This document shows, in pieces, positions 23,989 to 37,500 of a DNA stretch of 64,000 nt. The DNA is taken from assembly GCF_901709675.1 (NCBI RefSeq), contig NC_051102.1, forward strand, positions 10,053,412 through 10,117,411, written 5' to 3'. The DNA is from Syngnathus acus (lineage: Eukaryota > Chordata > Actinopteri > Syngnathiformes > Syngnathidae). The notes beneath the pieces were generated by a model that was not told where the DNA came from, ran no database searches, and saw only the letters and a list, made by a program, of their open reading frames with translations. Both the position numbers and the translations under genes were made by a program. Position 1 is the first letter of the stretch. Each line of letters opens with the position of its first letter.

Positions 23989-26900
23989 TCACAGGGCGAT
24001 AATCGGCTCGGGGATCTCCTCCTCCGCCTTCTCCATCAGTTTGTTGGTGTCCACCACGTCGGGCTGCGTCCGCTCGCGACCAAAGTACAGAGGGTTGTCG
24101 AAGGTGGGCAGCGAGCGCGGCGACTTCTTGTACAGGAAGAAGGCGAGGACGGCCAGTGCGGACGTGATGGTGATGATCAGCACCACGATCAGGCTGGTGT
24201 GCCCACGTGAGTTGCCGTCTGAACCTTGGTGTGCATCTGCACACAATTAGTCAAATCGTGGGGTTATTTTTTTGTTTTCAATTTTTTTCTTTCAGCTATT
24301 GCATCGGGTCGATCCAAAAATCCCAACGATAATGACGAGGAGTTACTTACGATATTCGGGGTCCGTGTCTCCGGGGATCACTGCGGGGCAATAAGAAAAC
24401 AAAAGTCATTGACAGTAGTGCTTTCCAACACTTTTGAGATGGGCAGTTGCTACCTTTGGCCGTTTCGCAGATGTAAGCTCGGTCATTCCACTTCATGCCG
24501 GATGACCATTGCCCATCTGAGGTTTGTAGCTCGCCATAGTCCCTCTCTGAAGCCTCTGCACCCCAGTTAGTGTAGTCCAATACGGTTTTATCCAACCACA
24601 GCCACGTGCCTGACACCAACAAAGGATTTGGATGAGATGTTTTAATGTTACTTTATGAAGTGAGCCACAAATGCATGCAAAATGTACCTTTGTGCGTTTT
24701 GTACAGGCCTATCCAAAAGGAGCTGTGGCTGTCATGGAACACCTCCACATTGCTTTGAATAAACGTTTGTTCCTCGGGATCTTCGATGCTGGCCAAATAT
24801 CCACCTTAAGAACAAGAAAGGATCACATTTTAATCTGTCTGTCAAATGGGTTTCCAATTTGGTAACAGGGTTGAGCAAACTTATGTACTCAAGGGCCACC
24901 AGGAGGGGATGGAAATGAAGTTGAAAGTAAGTGTCATTAAAGTTCACTCTATAATATTGTACATTGATTAGAAACTTGATTGAATAAGACGTGAATCTTA
25001 AATAAGATATAAATACTTTATTTGTTTGTGTATCTTGTATTTACTTGCAATTGAATTAACTGTGTTGCTCCTTGCCGTGCGCCCGCCACCAGGGGGCAGT
25101 ATAATGCAGTCATGCAGACACAAACGAAGAACAATTGTGTTCTTTAATTACTGCTGTGACTCGGTAAGACGCTGTAATATTATTATAACATTCTCTCTCT
25201 TTTTTTTTTTTAGTATCAATGTCATCTTCATTGTCTGTGTAAACTGTTCTCTTTACACACAACTTTTGGGCACTTTTAAGGAAGGCGGTCTTTTGTCGTA
25301 AGTTTATGACACACCCACCTGCTAACTGGGCTGTTCGCGGTGTTTTACGCACAAGCTCAAAACAAACATTTTACTTTTATTTCTTACCGTGTCTCGCGCA
25401 GCTCGTGGCTGCGTCCGGCCACTCCATTTCGTCAGTGACAAACATGTAACAGTGACTCTTAAATGGCAACCACGTGTAACCCTGGCTGTCGTCAGCCATG
25501 ACTTCGTCGGGGCAAACTCCGGGGTAGTTGGCTGACTGTGTTGGCGGCACATCTGCGAGAGACAATCGTCATTGGCGATGAGCATTCCAAAATGTAACAT
25601 TACTCTTCTTTTTAACGTAATTGGTTGTGTTATCACATTCCTGTTTTGGAATTTTAATATTTATTTTTCTCAAATTATATCGCTTGCCCACCGCCTAGCC
25701 TAGCCTTCGGGTACTTATGGCTCGCGGGCCAGATATGGCTCTTTTGGTGACGTTATTAAAAAGAATACATTAGTACACTCAAAAAATCGTTGGTCTTAAT
25801 TAAAATACATGCATTTACTTGTATCTAGCCTATCGGGTTTTTCTTTTTTAAATGGAATGGCTCTCACGGGATATTATTTGTAAAAAATGGCCATGTATGG
25901 CTCTGTCCGCCAAAAATACAGTAGCGCAGTAGTCCAAAGTGTTCATAAAAAAATTAGGCCAAGGCCTGAGAGAAATCTTAGTGTGTGTGCACACATGCAT
26001 GCAATTGGCTCTCACCTGTCGACTGCATGCAAACGCCGTACATGGTGCGATTGCAGGAGGCCGTTTTGAATTTTCCATCTACGTCTAAGTATGCACAAGG
26101 CCGGTTTTGCCTGGGCTCCCCTTCACCCCAGCTGGCGAAATTCATGTGCCAGCCATCAATGTAGCGAAAATAACCCCCGGTCTGAAAGCCAGATGTTCAT
26201 TATTTACCGACGTGAAATGTCTTTTGACCCCTGTGACATTTGATGCCCGGCGCACCTGCTCTTTGTTCAGTCCGATCCACAAAGGAGAGTTGAGATTTAA
26301 AGCCAACAGCTCCACGTAGGCCAGCGTCCACTCGTTCCTCAAACTGGCCAGGTTGGCTTTGTTGCCCTCGCAGTGCTTCTTGGCACCATACCACGTCATA
26401 TTGGAAGGCACGGCCAAGACGCTGTCGTTTCCCAGGGATACAAAGATGTTGGAAACGGCCGGTTCGGATTGGGATGGGAGACCCGGGTCTGTTGAGTGCA
26501 AGGAAAACTCAAGGCACTATAATACTAGCATTCTCAACCCCTTGACAGGGGGATATGTATTTCAAGGACAATTTTGTAATCCTAAAAAATCCCAATAAAG
26601 CAAATACTTGTTGTCAACTTTAAAAGAAATGATGTAAAATAACATCCCATTTCTTAGAGATAAATAAGTGAACTAACCAAGAAGTCTGGTACAAATGAAT
26701 CCATTGGTGTCATTGCAGGACTTGATCAACCATTTGCCAATTCCGTTAGTGGGGTTGTTAGTCATGATGACGCAACTTTCCTAGTAGAGAGAGAAATGTA
26801 AATGTATATGTGTGAAACACTGCAGCTGCCTATATCGTATTTCACAGACAATGACATCATTGTCTTGAAAGTTTACCTCATTCCATCTTTGGTAAAAAGT

Positions 26901-29900
26901 CCCCTGGCGACGTCGATGTACCTGAGTATTGAGTGGAAAATTTTTAGATATAAATCAGCCAAATTCTATTTCATTGATGCACATTGTAAATGGAGTATTT
27001 CCACTTACGGAGTAGCCCCAGTTGGTGTATCGCCTGGGCTTTCCATCGCTCCAAAAAAACGCATCTTGTTTTAAACCGTTCAGACCGATCCACAGGTCTG
27101 CTGCCCCTTCTGCCATTTTGGTGACTAAATAAGCTGCAGATTTTCAAAGAAAATTGACCATTCATGAACTATGGCACTTGCTGTATGTAATGTCAAACAC
27201 CAGCGCACCTTGCTCCCGCCTGGTTGGTATGGAGACTAAATTGCCACCTATGGAGTAGCACTGTTTCCTCGCCTCTTCCCAGGTGGTCTTGCGATTACTG
27301 TTGATGCTGTAGCACTGGTAACGTAAAAGCCAGGACTACTTTTAGACACGCCTTTAGTGATGCAATCATTTGTGTGCGCTTCATAAAAAAAAAAAAAATC
27401 TATTATTTCAGGTGGAAGTCCAAACGGTTCAACCCTCCAACTTGAAGAAGTTCCACCATATTGAAGGACGGCGATGTCCTTACCCTGGAGTCAAACCTGG
27501 TCCACTTGAGTGGACAGCCGCCTTTTGCTGCAACGGTGGGAGCTGCGGTGGTGTTGACAGGCGCCGTCACCCCGCGTTTACAAATGAACTGATGCTCCTC
27601 ACCACAGTTGAAGCCGCGCCACAAGCCTGCAAACACGGATAGAAAGAACATCGGATCAGGTCAGTTTCTTCTTCTTAGCAGGTGGTACTATTCTTGTTGT
27701 ACTGAATACTTTTGTCTCTATACAGTAGTCAACTTCCCATTTGTTACTCACCCATGAAATAGGACATAGCGACACAGTTCTCATCGTAGGTATTCTGATT
27801 CGGTTGGTTCTCGTCCCATCTTTGGTAGCCCACTGAAGTCCCATCCATCCACCTTGAGTGAGACCCAAAAAAAAGGAGCATTACGCTTCGCTACTTTTTA
27901 TTATCTTGCTTTTGCACATTTCTCACTAACCAAAATGAGCCATCCAAGTCTACTGATAAACCAATGTAGTAGGTCCCGTAGCTTCTGGAAACCTGCCCAA
28001 GAAAATAAAGAAGTCAGCTTTTCTAGTTTAGAATTCACTCGGCCACTGTAAGCATCCACACCTGTTTCCATATGAAAATGTTTTCCGCTTCGCTGTTGAT
28101 TGTCACCAAGTCGCCGTGGTGCTGCTTGCAGTAATGGCGAGCGTCTTCCATGGCCATTGAGACTCGGTTGATGTAGTACTGACTCCCTCGCCACTCGAGC
28201 CAACCGTCCGAGGTTGTGTTAAATTCTGCCGAGAGGAGGACAGACAAATTGAGGACACGACCCGACCGCGACGTGCGTATTCCCATGTCTACTGAGTGTC
28301 TCGTTACCGACGGCAGTGTCATTCGGAGGTGCCTTGGGAGTCACTCCTGTGATTCAAACACAAATGACCCATTTGTAGCTGAACAACAGTGTACCCGCTT
28401 GGTGTCGGGTAAAACAATCATTCCGGCCCGTTCATTACCCGTGCGGATCTCGCAAAGCCAGTCGTTGTAGCTCTCACAGTGCACGTCGTTCCACGAGCCC
28501 GTGTCATCAGCTCGATAGATGCGGAACTCGGCGCAAGATTCCGAATTCTGAAAATTATTTGGCTCGCCTTCCTGCCAATGTAGGAAGTTTACCTGTACAA
28601 ACAAATAAATGCGATATATCTATTAGGGGTGTAGCAAAAAACAACTGTAATTGGAAAATGGTATTATTTATAATGATATATATTTTATATATCCATATAT
28701 ATATCTTCTCATATAATTCTTCAAATAATAAATACAGGTGTCAAAAGTAATTGATTTGATTGAGCCTCTCAACAGTAATTATTCTCCAATTTTTGTAGTC
28801 CTTACCGGGGATCCATCACTCCAGACATAACCTGCAGTCGGGTCAGCAATATGAAGTCCAATCCAGGCTTTTCCGTGGCTGCGGCAAATAGAAATCACAA
28901 AATGTAACCCAAATACGTTCCACATTCCATACGTGTTTGATGACTAACGAATTTGGCATGTGACTCCTGCTGGAGTATGCCATACCGTCCCACAAACAGC
29001 TCAGCGGCACTGTGGATGCTGAGGAGATCTCCTCCGATGGCCCGACAGAAATCTCTGGCCTCATACCAGGTCTTCTCGAATGAACGAGGACCCGTGAAGA
29101 ACTGGAGAACGAGCCATTTTTGATGAATAGCTTGAACAACTTGGAGTGTTACAAATTCTCCATTTTGGAGACAAACCTTTGAGCAGATGTTTCTCGTTCC
29201 TGCTCGTATCCAGCCCTCTGCACACTGAGGGGGGTTGCGGGTAGGCGGGGGCGGCGTCAAGATGGCCCCCTCGGCCAGATGCTTGCAAATGTACTTCTCC
29301 TTGTTGTCGCAGGGCAGCAGATCCCACAGGCCAGCAAGAATACCAGTTGTCATGGCCACACAGCCTTGTCCACCACCTTTAGTGACAGCATAGAGAGTAA
29401 TGGAACAGAAACAAAAGCTCCATGAAATGTAGGGTCCACTGTAAACAAAAATCTCCACTCGCGATAAAAGACCTACCTGGCATCTCGTTATTCCAGTGAG
29501 TAAACCTGACGGCGTTGTCGTTGGTCCACACAAACTCATCCTTGTTCTTCTGGTTTGAGAGGCCCAGCCAAAAGTACTTCTCAGACCTTGCCCCCACCAA
29601 GCTGATCAAGAAGGCGTTGTCCACCCTGGAGACATATACAGTACATTCATACAGTATTACACATTGTACTGCACATTGCTTGTTCAAGGATGAACTCAAA
29701 ACACTCCTACTCAACATCAAATCATTCTTCCCCATTGAAATGAATGGAAATGCCATTAATCCGTTCACCCAAAAAACAAACCATTTTTTAAATGAGAGAA
29801 ATAACGCTACTTATTGTAACCATGTGGTAAACAGCCCAATAAATTGATGTTATAGGAACAACTAAAAATCATAATCTAAATTATTTTCACCCGTTGGACA

Positions 29901-32850
29901 CATCCGCCAAGTAGGAGTTTGTCGCCTTGCAGTCACTCTTGGCTTCGTCAAATGTTTTGGTCTCCGTTCCCACAAAGTAGCAGTAGGAGCCATGTCGTTT
30001 CCAACCCTGGAGAACATTGACGCCAGTCAAAATGTTTTCGTGAAAGACACTTTTACCCCAGTTGGATTAAAACCCCAAAGATCGCGGAAACATAACTCAC
30101 AGCTTTGCAGCCGATATCCATATGGACTTCATCTGGCTGGTGGTTTGTGCTGCTCTGCTTCATACAGATGAAGCCTTGTTTCTCCTCACAGGAGCGGTCG
30201 GCCCAGTTGCCATTCTGTGGGATGCAAATTAGATTAAAAAAAAAAAGCTTATTTAAATCACACAATTTGCTGCTCACCTCTCCCCGAATGAGAACGCAGT
30301 CCTCGCTGTCCGTCAAGAGTGTCGGTTCTCCGTACTCCCAGCTGGTGAAGAAGACTGAGGTCTGGTCGCTCCACTCGAACAGGCCCTCGGTCCTCCTGTC
30401 GTTCAGGCCGATCCAGAGCTCGTCGGTGGAGGCTGCATACAATGAGTGCAAATCCCCCTTTTATTCCCAACACATTTTTTCTAAAATTTGGAACACAACA
30501 ATGATGCTCCATTAAGAAAGGTCATTTGTATATCGGAACTGCTGCTAGCAAGTATAGCCTTCACCCACCGTATCCCAGTTGAGAGACAATGAAGCTGTGG
30601 TCTTCTATGTTGCGCATGCTCACCAGCTCCCCCTCCGCCTTGCGACAGTCCTTCTGCGCGTCAGACCACGTTTTGGGGGTCCGAAGTAGGTGGAAGCAGT
30701 GGCCGTTGTACGGAATCCAGGGACTTGAACAGAATCCTTGCTCAACTGAAAACAGGGAAGGACGAGATGTTGAGATGGAATCAGTCAGGCTTCACACGTA
30801 AAGGCAATTGATGGCGTACCCTGTGGCGGAAGAGGCGGGGCTCCAGGTTTGTAGCAGATATAGCCAATCTTCTTTGAGCAGGGGAAAGTTTCCCAACTAT
30901 GCTGCCCGGCCGAGTCCAGAAGTGCGCAGTTGTGACCCGGATTAGGAAGCGGGAACCCTAAAACCAGAGCAACAGCCTAACCCAATGCCCCAAAGCCTTG
31001 TTTTGCCTGAGCCGCATACTTACCACTCGCCCATCTCAGGAATCGCATGGGCTTGTTGTCCGTCCACTGCCAACCATGTTCCGGGTTCAGGACCAGCCCG
31101 ATCCAAAGCTTATTCTTCGTATTTCCTAATAGTGCTGTGAGGAAAGGACAGGGTGAAGAGGTTGTTCCTCTTTTTTTTTTTTTTTTTTTTTCTTCTTTCC
31201 CTCGAGCTGTTCCTCATTTGTATTGCTTGATCGCAGCCGTCACAAGAGCGTCTCAGGAAGAATGCCATCCAACTAATGGAGAGCTGGTAGCGCTTACCTG
31301 AGATAAAAGCTTGCTCATTGGTATCTGTGACGCTGACCAGGGTGGCCCCCTGCTGCTTACAGCTTTCGTCAGCCTCTGCCCAAGTCAGGACCGCCTGAGC
31401 GTTGAGCTGGTAGTAAGATCCTGTGATGTGATTCTTCTTCCAGTATTCTGTAGCTGGGCATTTGAAATGAGACTTTTATTCAAATAGTCTATTTCAAATC
31501 ATCCTTGCCCATTGAAATGAATGGAAATGCCATTCATCTGAGACTCAATTTGACTCACATGTGGACGGGCAGTATCCCCACTGCTCGTGTTCATATTTGG
31601 TCTGGATGGCACACCAGGGGCGCTTAATGGAGGAGTCGTATGACGTACAGTCTCCAAACCAGCGATCTTTATACAGGAAGGGGAACATGCACGGCTTTCC
31701 GTACGCGTTGCCGTCAATGGCGTACAATACTGCAAGGTGAAGAAAAGATTGGCACATCTTGAACACTGTCTCACTTGTGCATATTTCTGCAGGAGTCAAA
31801 AAGGAAGGTCATTCCGCTCTTTGAGAATTGCAGTTTACTTCATTGCACAATACTGAGTGAACTTTGACTTTAAATCTTGCTTTTGATAAATAAGCAATAT
31901 ATATATATAAAATAAAAAATAAGATGAAAACTAAACTAAAATGAAGTGGAAAAAAAACTAATACACCTGCTCTAAAAATGAAATTAACTAACCGAATTAA
32001 AAAATAAATAAATAAATAATTAAACTTTGACGGAAGTCAAATAAAATAATATAAATAAAAGCAAAAATTGTTTATTTAAAAAGATAATATTTTTCTACAT
32101 TGCAACATTTTAAAGGGGGTTAAGTTAAAAAATGTAACCAAAACAACGTAATAAAAAGGAAGGCAAAAATAAGAGGGGGAAAAGTCTTTTTTTTTTTTTT
32201 TTTTACTTTTATATACATTTTAAAAGAATTCCAGTATTTTAAACTTTGAAATAGGTGGCAGTATCGAAAGAAAAAAAAGTAAACCAAAAATAAGTGCAAG
32301 CTCGGCGTACCTCTGTGCGTTCTGGAGCAGGCGCCGTTGCCCGTCCCGGTGATGGTGAAGCTGTTGCCGGGTCCCGTGGTCCTGGAAAGCGCGATGCCTC
32401 CATCCGACTTGAGCTCGATGAAGAGCTCCGGCTTTTGGTTTTTTAGTGCCAGCAGTGTCCCATTAATGCACTCCCACTTCTGCAGGTCGCTCCTGTCGTC
32501 GCAGTCGTACGTGTTGACCTCGCTGCCTACACTCTTGCCCTGCGACCCCAGGCACTTTTTGGTGGAGGTGACAAAAATGCGGTTGCCGCTCGTCCAGCGC
32601 ATGTCCTGGCAGCGGGAGGACTTTTTGAATAGGCATGAGCTCAAAGCTTTGTTATACAGCGTGAATGAAGAATCTGCATTGGGAAAGCCAAACAGTGCAA
32701 CATCCATCACATGCCTGTAAAATTGTCAACATTTGATTTTAATGACACGATAGAAGAAGAGCATAGCAATACTTTACCATCCAATTTCAAGCAGAAAGAC
32801 ATCGGTACAAGAATCGCGACGGCAGCGAGCGCTATTCCACCCTTCGACAT
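23989..32850 (-). CDS. MRC1: Macrophage mannose receptor (C-type lectin), frameshifted in exon 6
   Basis: An endocytic receptor of macrophages and sinusoidal endothelium that recycles mannose-, fucose- and sulfated-glycan ligands. Thirty-one exons run from ATG at 32850 down to TGA at 23991-23989. The signal peptide is MSKGGIALAAVAILVPMSFC (exon 32778-32850). Then come the ricin-type cysteine-rich domain (32311-32673), fibronectin type II domain (31559-31729) and eight C-type lectin domains: 31453-30820, 30745-30101, 30006-29177, 29376-28439, 28225-27484, 27626-26678, 26488-26016, 25552-24454. The last exon (23989-24236) encodes the membrane helix SLIVVLIITITSALAVLAFF and a tail with the endocytosis motif FDNPLY (FxxxxY). 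CTLD4 keeps EPN and WND; CTLD5 has QPN and WRG instead. Splice phases agree across all exons except 30820-30958, which is one base too long and reads into a TAG in CTLD1. Without that extra base the frame gives about 1422 residues (human 1456). Confidence 0.93.
24866..24900 (+). repeat. hAT-like terminal fragment in MRC1 intron
   Basis: CAGGGTTGAGCAAACTTATG followed by TACTCAAGGGCCAC resembles the end of Charlie-type hAT elements (CAGGGGTGGGCAAAC...AAGGGCC). A related stretch occurs at 44901-44935. The family assignment is from memory. Confidence 0.45.
25086..25100 (+). promoter_or_regulatory. CTCF-like motif in MRC1 intron
   Basis: CCACCAGGGGGCAGT is a near-perfect CTCF core. It lies in the intron between MRC1 exons 27 and 28. 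Similar cores are at 11844-11858 and, inside a MALRD1 exon, 47000-47013. Confidence 0.4.
25700..25915. repeat. Decayed repeat with GGCTCGCGGGCC and TATGGCTCT motifs
   Basis: Motifs TATGGCTCGCGGGCCAGATA and ATGGCTCTTTTGG, with further TGGCTCT copies near 25858 and 25896, are typical of old non-autonomous hAT-like repeats that read 'gcgggcc..atgtggctct'. No clean termini or target duplication can be set. Confidence 0.35.
29718..29767 (+). repeat. Dispersed repeat copy B in MRC1 intron
   Basis: It shares the core CCCATTGAAATGAATGGAAA and a following CCATTAATCCGTTC with copies at 1294-1327 and 31495-31534. It lies in the intron between exons 10 and 11. Confidence 0.55.
30820..30958 (-). other. 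MRC1: MRC1 exon 6 with one-base frameshift
   Basis: The first part of this exon joins exon 5 in frame and gives PNPGHNCALLDSAGQ, which supplies a lectin-domain cysteine. The second part is in frame with exon 7 and gives SWETFPCSKKIGYICYK, which supplies the last two cysteines. Between them, near 30897-30903, there is one base too many, so the upstream frame reads CAG CAA TAG and stops. The exon is 139 bases where 138 would fit. It could be an assembly error, an allele, or a true disabling change. Confidence 0.8.
31495..31534 (+). repeat. Dispersed repeat copy C in MRC1 intron
   Basis: It carries the same CATTGAAATGAATGGAAATG core as copy B with a nearly identical upstream flank (CAAATCAT..TT). 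It lies just upstream (plus-strand sense) of MRC1 exon 3. Confidence 0.55.
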
Positions 32851-34538
32851 TGTTCCGATGAGCGGACGTGGCCCGTGCGTTGCAAGCAGCGGACTTCTGA
32901 GCGTGATCATGGAAAGGAAGAATTCTTAACAAGAACTGACCCCCTTTTTTTTTTTTTTTCTTAGCCTGGTTTCATTGAGAAAGTGGCCCCGTTCACTTCC
33001 TGTCCTGCAGCGAGGGGGGAAAAAAAATGATGTGTAAGACGTTTATGCTAAACGTGACACATCAGTAGAGCACTCTGCTTACCCCCCCGCTCATCATCGA
33101 CTCAAATAATGTGGATAAGTCACTTTGATTGTGTAATAACGCAATTCAGTTATAAACATGGCGCAACTCCTTTTTTTTTTTTTTTTGCAGTTGTGCTTGT
33201 TTGGTTTGTTTGTATGAGGCTCTTAGTCGCTTTGCTTCACGAAAAGTCAAGTGAAACATTTTCTTTGCAGTGAGGACGAGTGCTTCGAAAGATGAATGAA
33301 TGAGTGAATATGTTCTAGGCGCTCTCATTCGAAAAAAAAGACTTTTCTGAATAATAATACAAATGAAGGTTTTCGATCTTTTCTAAGATGCATACCTTGA
33401 GTTTTGTTTTTTTATTTAGCAATTATTTCCAGGCAAGCTTTTGTGGACTTTTTTTTTTTTCTTCTCTTCGAATTGAAACTTCCTCTGGACAGATTCAGCT
33501 GACTTCCTGCTGGATATCCCCTCCTCTTATTTACCAACGCAGCACAGTTGAATGTCATTTTTAGGGTGCTAGAAAAACAGGAAAAATGAACGAAAAAATG
33601 ACAGAAATTTATTTTGCATTTTTTTTCTTAAATTGCTACATGAAATTGAAAAATTGTCTGCCTTTTATACAGAAATTAGCAAAGCAGGATACTGCTGCAG
33701 ATCATCTTGCAATCAGATGACCAGATTGGGTAATTAAAAAAAAACATGTGTGGCTTCTACAAGCGGGAGAAGAGTGTCAGGTGCTCCACTTCCCACCTTA
33801 TTCTGAGAAGTGCAGCATTCATTTTTATTCAAGCGGCCATCCCGCCTCATCTCGTGTTGACTGTGTCGATTGTCGCTGATAAAGAGAACACGTTGTCGTG
33901 TGTAGCAACACAAGATCCTGTTTTGGGTCATTCACAAGTTAACGCTCTCAAACATCTATGCATTTTGCATTTTCACTTCCTCCCTGGTGCTGAAATGTGA
34001 TCGCTCCACTTGTGTGTTTGTGGAAATTGTTTGCAATCAGCACTTTTCCCTTTCAGGTTCTTATCGCCGATCCCTTTTGCGATACGTGACCTGAGGTAAC
34101 ACGTGGAAACCTTTGATCGGGATTGTCAACAGGAAAGGTTCAGACGTGACACCAATTGCTTTTTAATAGGAGCACCTTTTTTCACAGATGTTGACAATCG
34201 GTCAGGTTTGCATTTTAATTGATTTGGCAACTTAAAAGTCATCTATCATCTTTAAATCCCTTTCAATATTTATTTCCAGCGAATACAACTTATGATCTAA
34301 ATCTCTTACTTGAGGGCCATAAAATGAATGATAGAAGCGTAACACCGCTCGTTCAGTCATCTCGGTTCTGGACTTTACGCACCGGTCTGACATTATGGAC
34401 TCATAGCTCGCTTGGCGTCATAAAAAGTTGCACTTGTGCAAACGCCGGCACAAACTGTTCTTCGGCGTCTTAGCTTCGGGCAACTTTGGGTACAATAAAT
34501 GACTTTGGATGAAACCCCGTGTCGCCTTTCCTGACACA
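32851..34538. other. Divergent spacer between MRC1 and MALRD1
   Basis: The two genes point away from each other, so this 1.7 kb should hold both promoters. It is AT-rich with several poly-T tracts (32945-32959, 33171-33186, 33450-33460). GAGGAAGT-like purine motifs, of the kind bound by PU.1/ETS factors in myeloid genes, can be read on the minus strand as TTCCTC near 33480. I did not recognise a further gene. Confidence 0.4.
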
Positions 34539-37500
34539 ATGTGGAGATTGCTTGCTCTACTTGCAGGTGAGGTGTCCTCGTCCGTGTTAATCTATAACGG
34601 TTCGTTTTTAAGACCTCCAAGGGGCAATTTGTGGGACTTTTTATTATTATTCCTTTAAGTTTGCATTTTCTAAGTTTAAGACTTGTTGAGCGTCAGTTGA
34701 ATGATTCACTTGATAGGTGGAAAAATGACATGTTTAAAAAAAAAAAAATAAAAATCACCAATAAAAATAGACATAAAACAGACACCTTAACTTTGTTTTT
34801 AGTCAAACAATTTAATTCCAAAACTATTTTACAATTTAATTCAAAAAAGATAAATAATAAAAAAATGCTGGCAAATTTATTTTAGAAACACTGCTCAAAT
34901 CCTCTCTTATCTTTTTTGGGCAAATGTACAGTCTATTTTACGGCCGCATCATCGTGCCCTGATGGAATGTTCAAGTGTGTAAACGAAGAATGCATTTCGG
35001 CTGGACTTGTGTGCGACTTCAAGAAAGACTGCAAGGATGGCTCGGACGAGTCCGTTTGCGGTAAGCCTTGCACCCTCGACTCATTTGAAATGGCAAATTC
35101 TTCACTTGAACTTCCCTCCTTCAAGGCTCATGTGATTTTGAGGCTCACTCCTGTGGTTGGAACAGCTCCACCAAGTACGCTTGGACCAGGCAGTGGGCCA
35201 ACGTCACCTTGGTACCAGGACAAGACCATACCTCGGGCAGCCCTTGGGGTAAAGTCTGTTTCCATCAGCCAATCGTTTTACGTTTGTCTTTACGAGCTTG
35301 TCGTTTGTTTTCAACAGGCCACGTCATGTATATTGATGGCGAGCAAGAATGTAGTTTAATGAGCGAGGCAATTTTGGAATATTCCGTTGCTAAAAGGGCA
35401 GCCGTGGGCTGCCAACTCAGGTACTCCTGCAACTTGACAATGACAAACTTGAATCACTGATGATGCCAGGCAATTTGTCGAATGTGATTTCAGCTTTTGG
35501 TACCATATTCGTGATGAAACCTCCATCTCAACCTCCATCCATGTCGTCATGGTTCGAGGGACAGCTAAACAGGAACTGCTGAAGACTGCGAGTCCGACCG
35601 ACGGCTGGCAGAATGCCCGGATTGTCATTGGCAATCGGCCCGGAGGGTACAAGGTATTGACGGGCACCATTAAATTGTGTACAGAATAGGGCCAAAAAAT
35701 AATCTCACAGCTACCATCTGACTCGAACAGCTCCAGTTTTCCTTCGATTGTCCTTTCTTTAAACCCACGGATGTGATGCTGGATGACGTCAGCTTCGACA
35801 AGTGCGCAGAGGGAGACGTCCCTCCAGGGTCTGAGAAGCTCTCCTGCCATTTTGAAAAAGACACCTGTTCCTGGTACCATGACTACAGCGCCAGCATCCT
35901 GTGGCAACGAGTACGCGGGGGACATCAACACCACCAAGGCAACGGTTGGTATGATTAGCTTCCACATTGCCGCATAGACTTGAACTTGCTGCCTTTCACC
36001 CGCAGGTTCTTACATGCTCGTCTCCAGCCGACCTGGCCTTAACGTCTCATCTGCGGCGAGATTGGTCGGCTTCGCCGCCGGCCGAGTTATTTGCGTGAAC
36101 TTTCGCTACCACATTTTTGGCAACAGCATTGGTAGGCATCCCTTCCGAAATCCGTGATTTTGGAATCTCCATTAGGCTACAGATCAACGGGGCTGCAACT
36201 GTCTTCATCGACAGGTTCACTCCAGTTCATCGTGAGGCGACCTGGTCAAGCTGAGGACATTGTGTGGATAAGGAGTGGCACTCAGGGAAACAAATGGAGA
36301 TTTGCTGATCTTACCTTCTCCAGTGACGAACCCATACAGGTTCCTTCTTTTGTACTTAGGCCCTTGCGATCTCTAATGCACAGTGTGGAGGCTTCTATAG
36401 CATCAGTGAAAACTAAGTATTAATTTTTGTCAAATGATGAGGTTTCTCGCGGTTCTCCAGTTCATCATTGAAGCAGTGGTGGGTGGTGAGCATGGCACCA
36501 TTTCCATAGATGACATCATGGTGTCCACTAAGGAGACTGGCTCTTGTCCGGCCGAGCGAGAGTGCACCTTCCAGGGCTCCCTCTGCGGTCTGCAGCCCGT
36601 TCCGACGGCCGACTTTGGCTGGAGTCGAATCAACGGGACATCCCAGCCTGCCAACTCTTCGGGCCCCCACACGGACCACACCCTGGGAACAGAGCACGGT
36701 TAGAACCCCGGCACTACATGGGATGATGCATATTCACTCATAAGAACCGGCTACTCCGTCACACCTGCAGGGTGTTACCTCAGTGCTCAGTTATGGAGAC
36801 AGCCGCCGGGTTCCAGAGGTCAAATAGCGACCGCGCTGATGGAGGCCACCCCGCCTGACGGTGAATGCTTAATGTTCTGGTACTACATGGAGGGTGAAGC
36901 TGTGGGCCAACTCAACGTTTATCTTTGGGCCGCTGAGACTTCCGTCAAGCTTTGGAGCAGAAGTGGCAATCAGGGGAGTCGCTGGAGGCACGGACGAGTC
37001 TCTCTGCTTAACCCCGATACTCCTTATAAGGTAGGCATCGTCAACTGGAGATGGAAAGAAACATTTCTATTTGAAATCATTTTGTAATAAGTTAGTCAAG
37101 TGAAAGGCGATTAAAAAAATGTATGTGTTGCCGTGGCAGGTGATATTTGAAGCAGTGACAGGTGATGGGCAGAGGCGAGACATCGCCATTGATGACATGA
37201 CGCTTCAGAATGGGGCTTGTCCTCCAGAAGGTTAGTGACGACGGGCAAAATAACAATTGACACAAACACAACAATAATGCGTTTTTATTTTTTTTTCCTT
37301 TAGGTTTTTGTGACTTTGAGATGGACTTGTGTGGTTGGGTGAACAACGCTCCGGCAAACTCCAGGGTCAACTGGGACTGGCTCTCCGGAAGCAGCGGAGG
37401 CCTGATGGTCCCAGTAAAGGACCACACCACAATGTCTGCTCTTGGTAAGGGAGGAAGGTGCCCGAAAAGAGAGAAGACCATAAAGTCTCCAACACAATAT

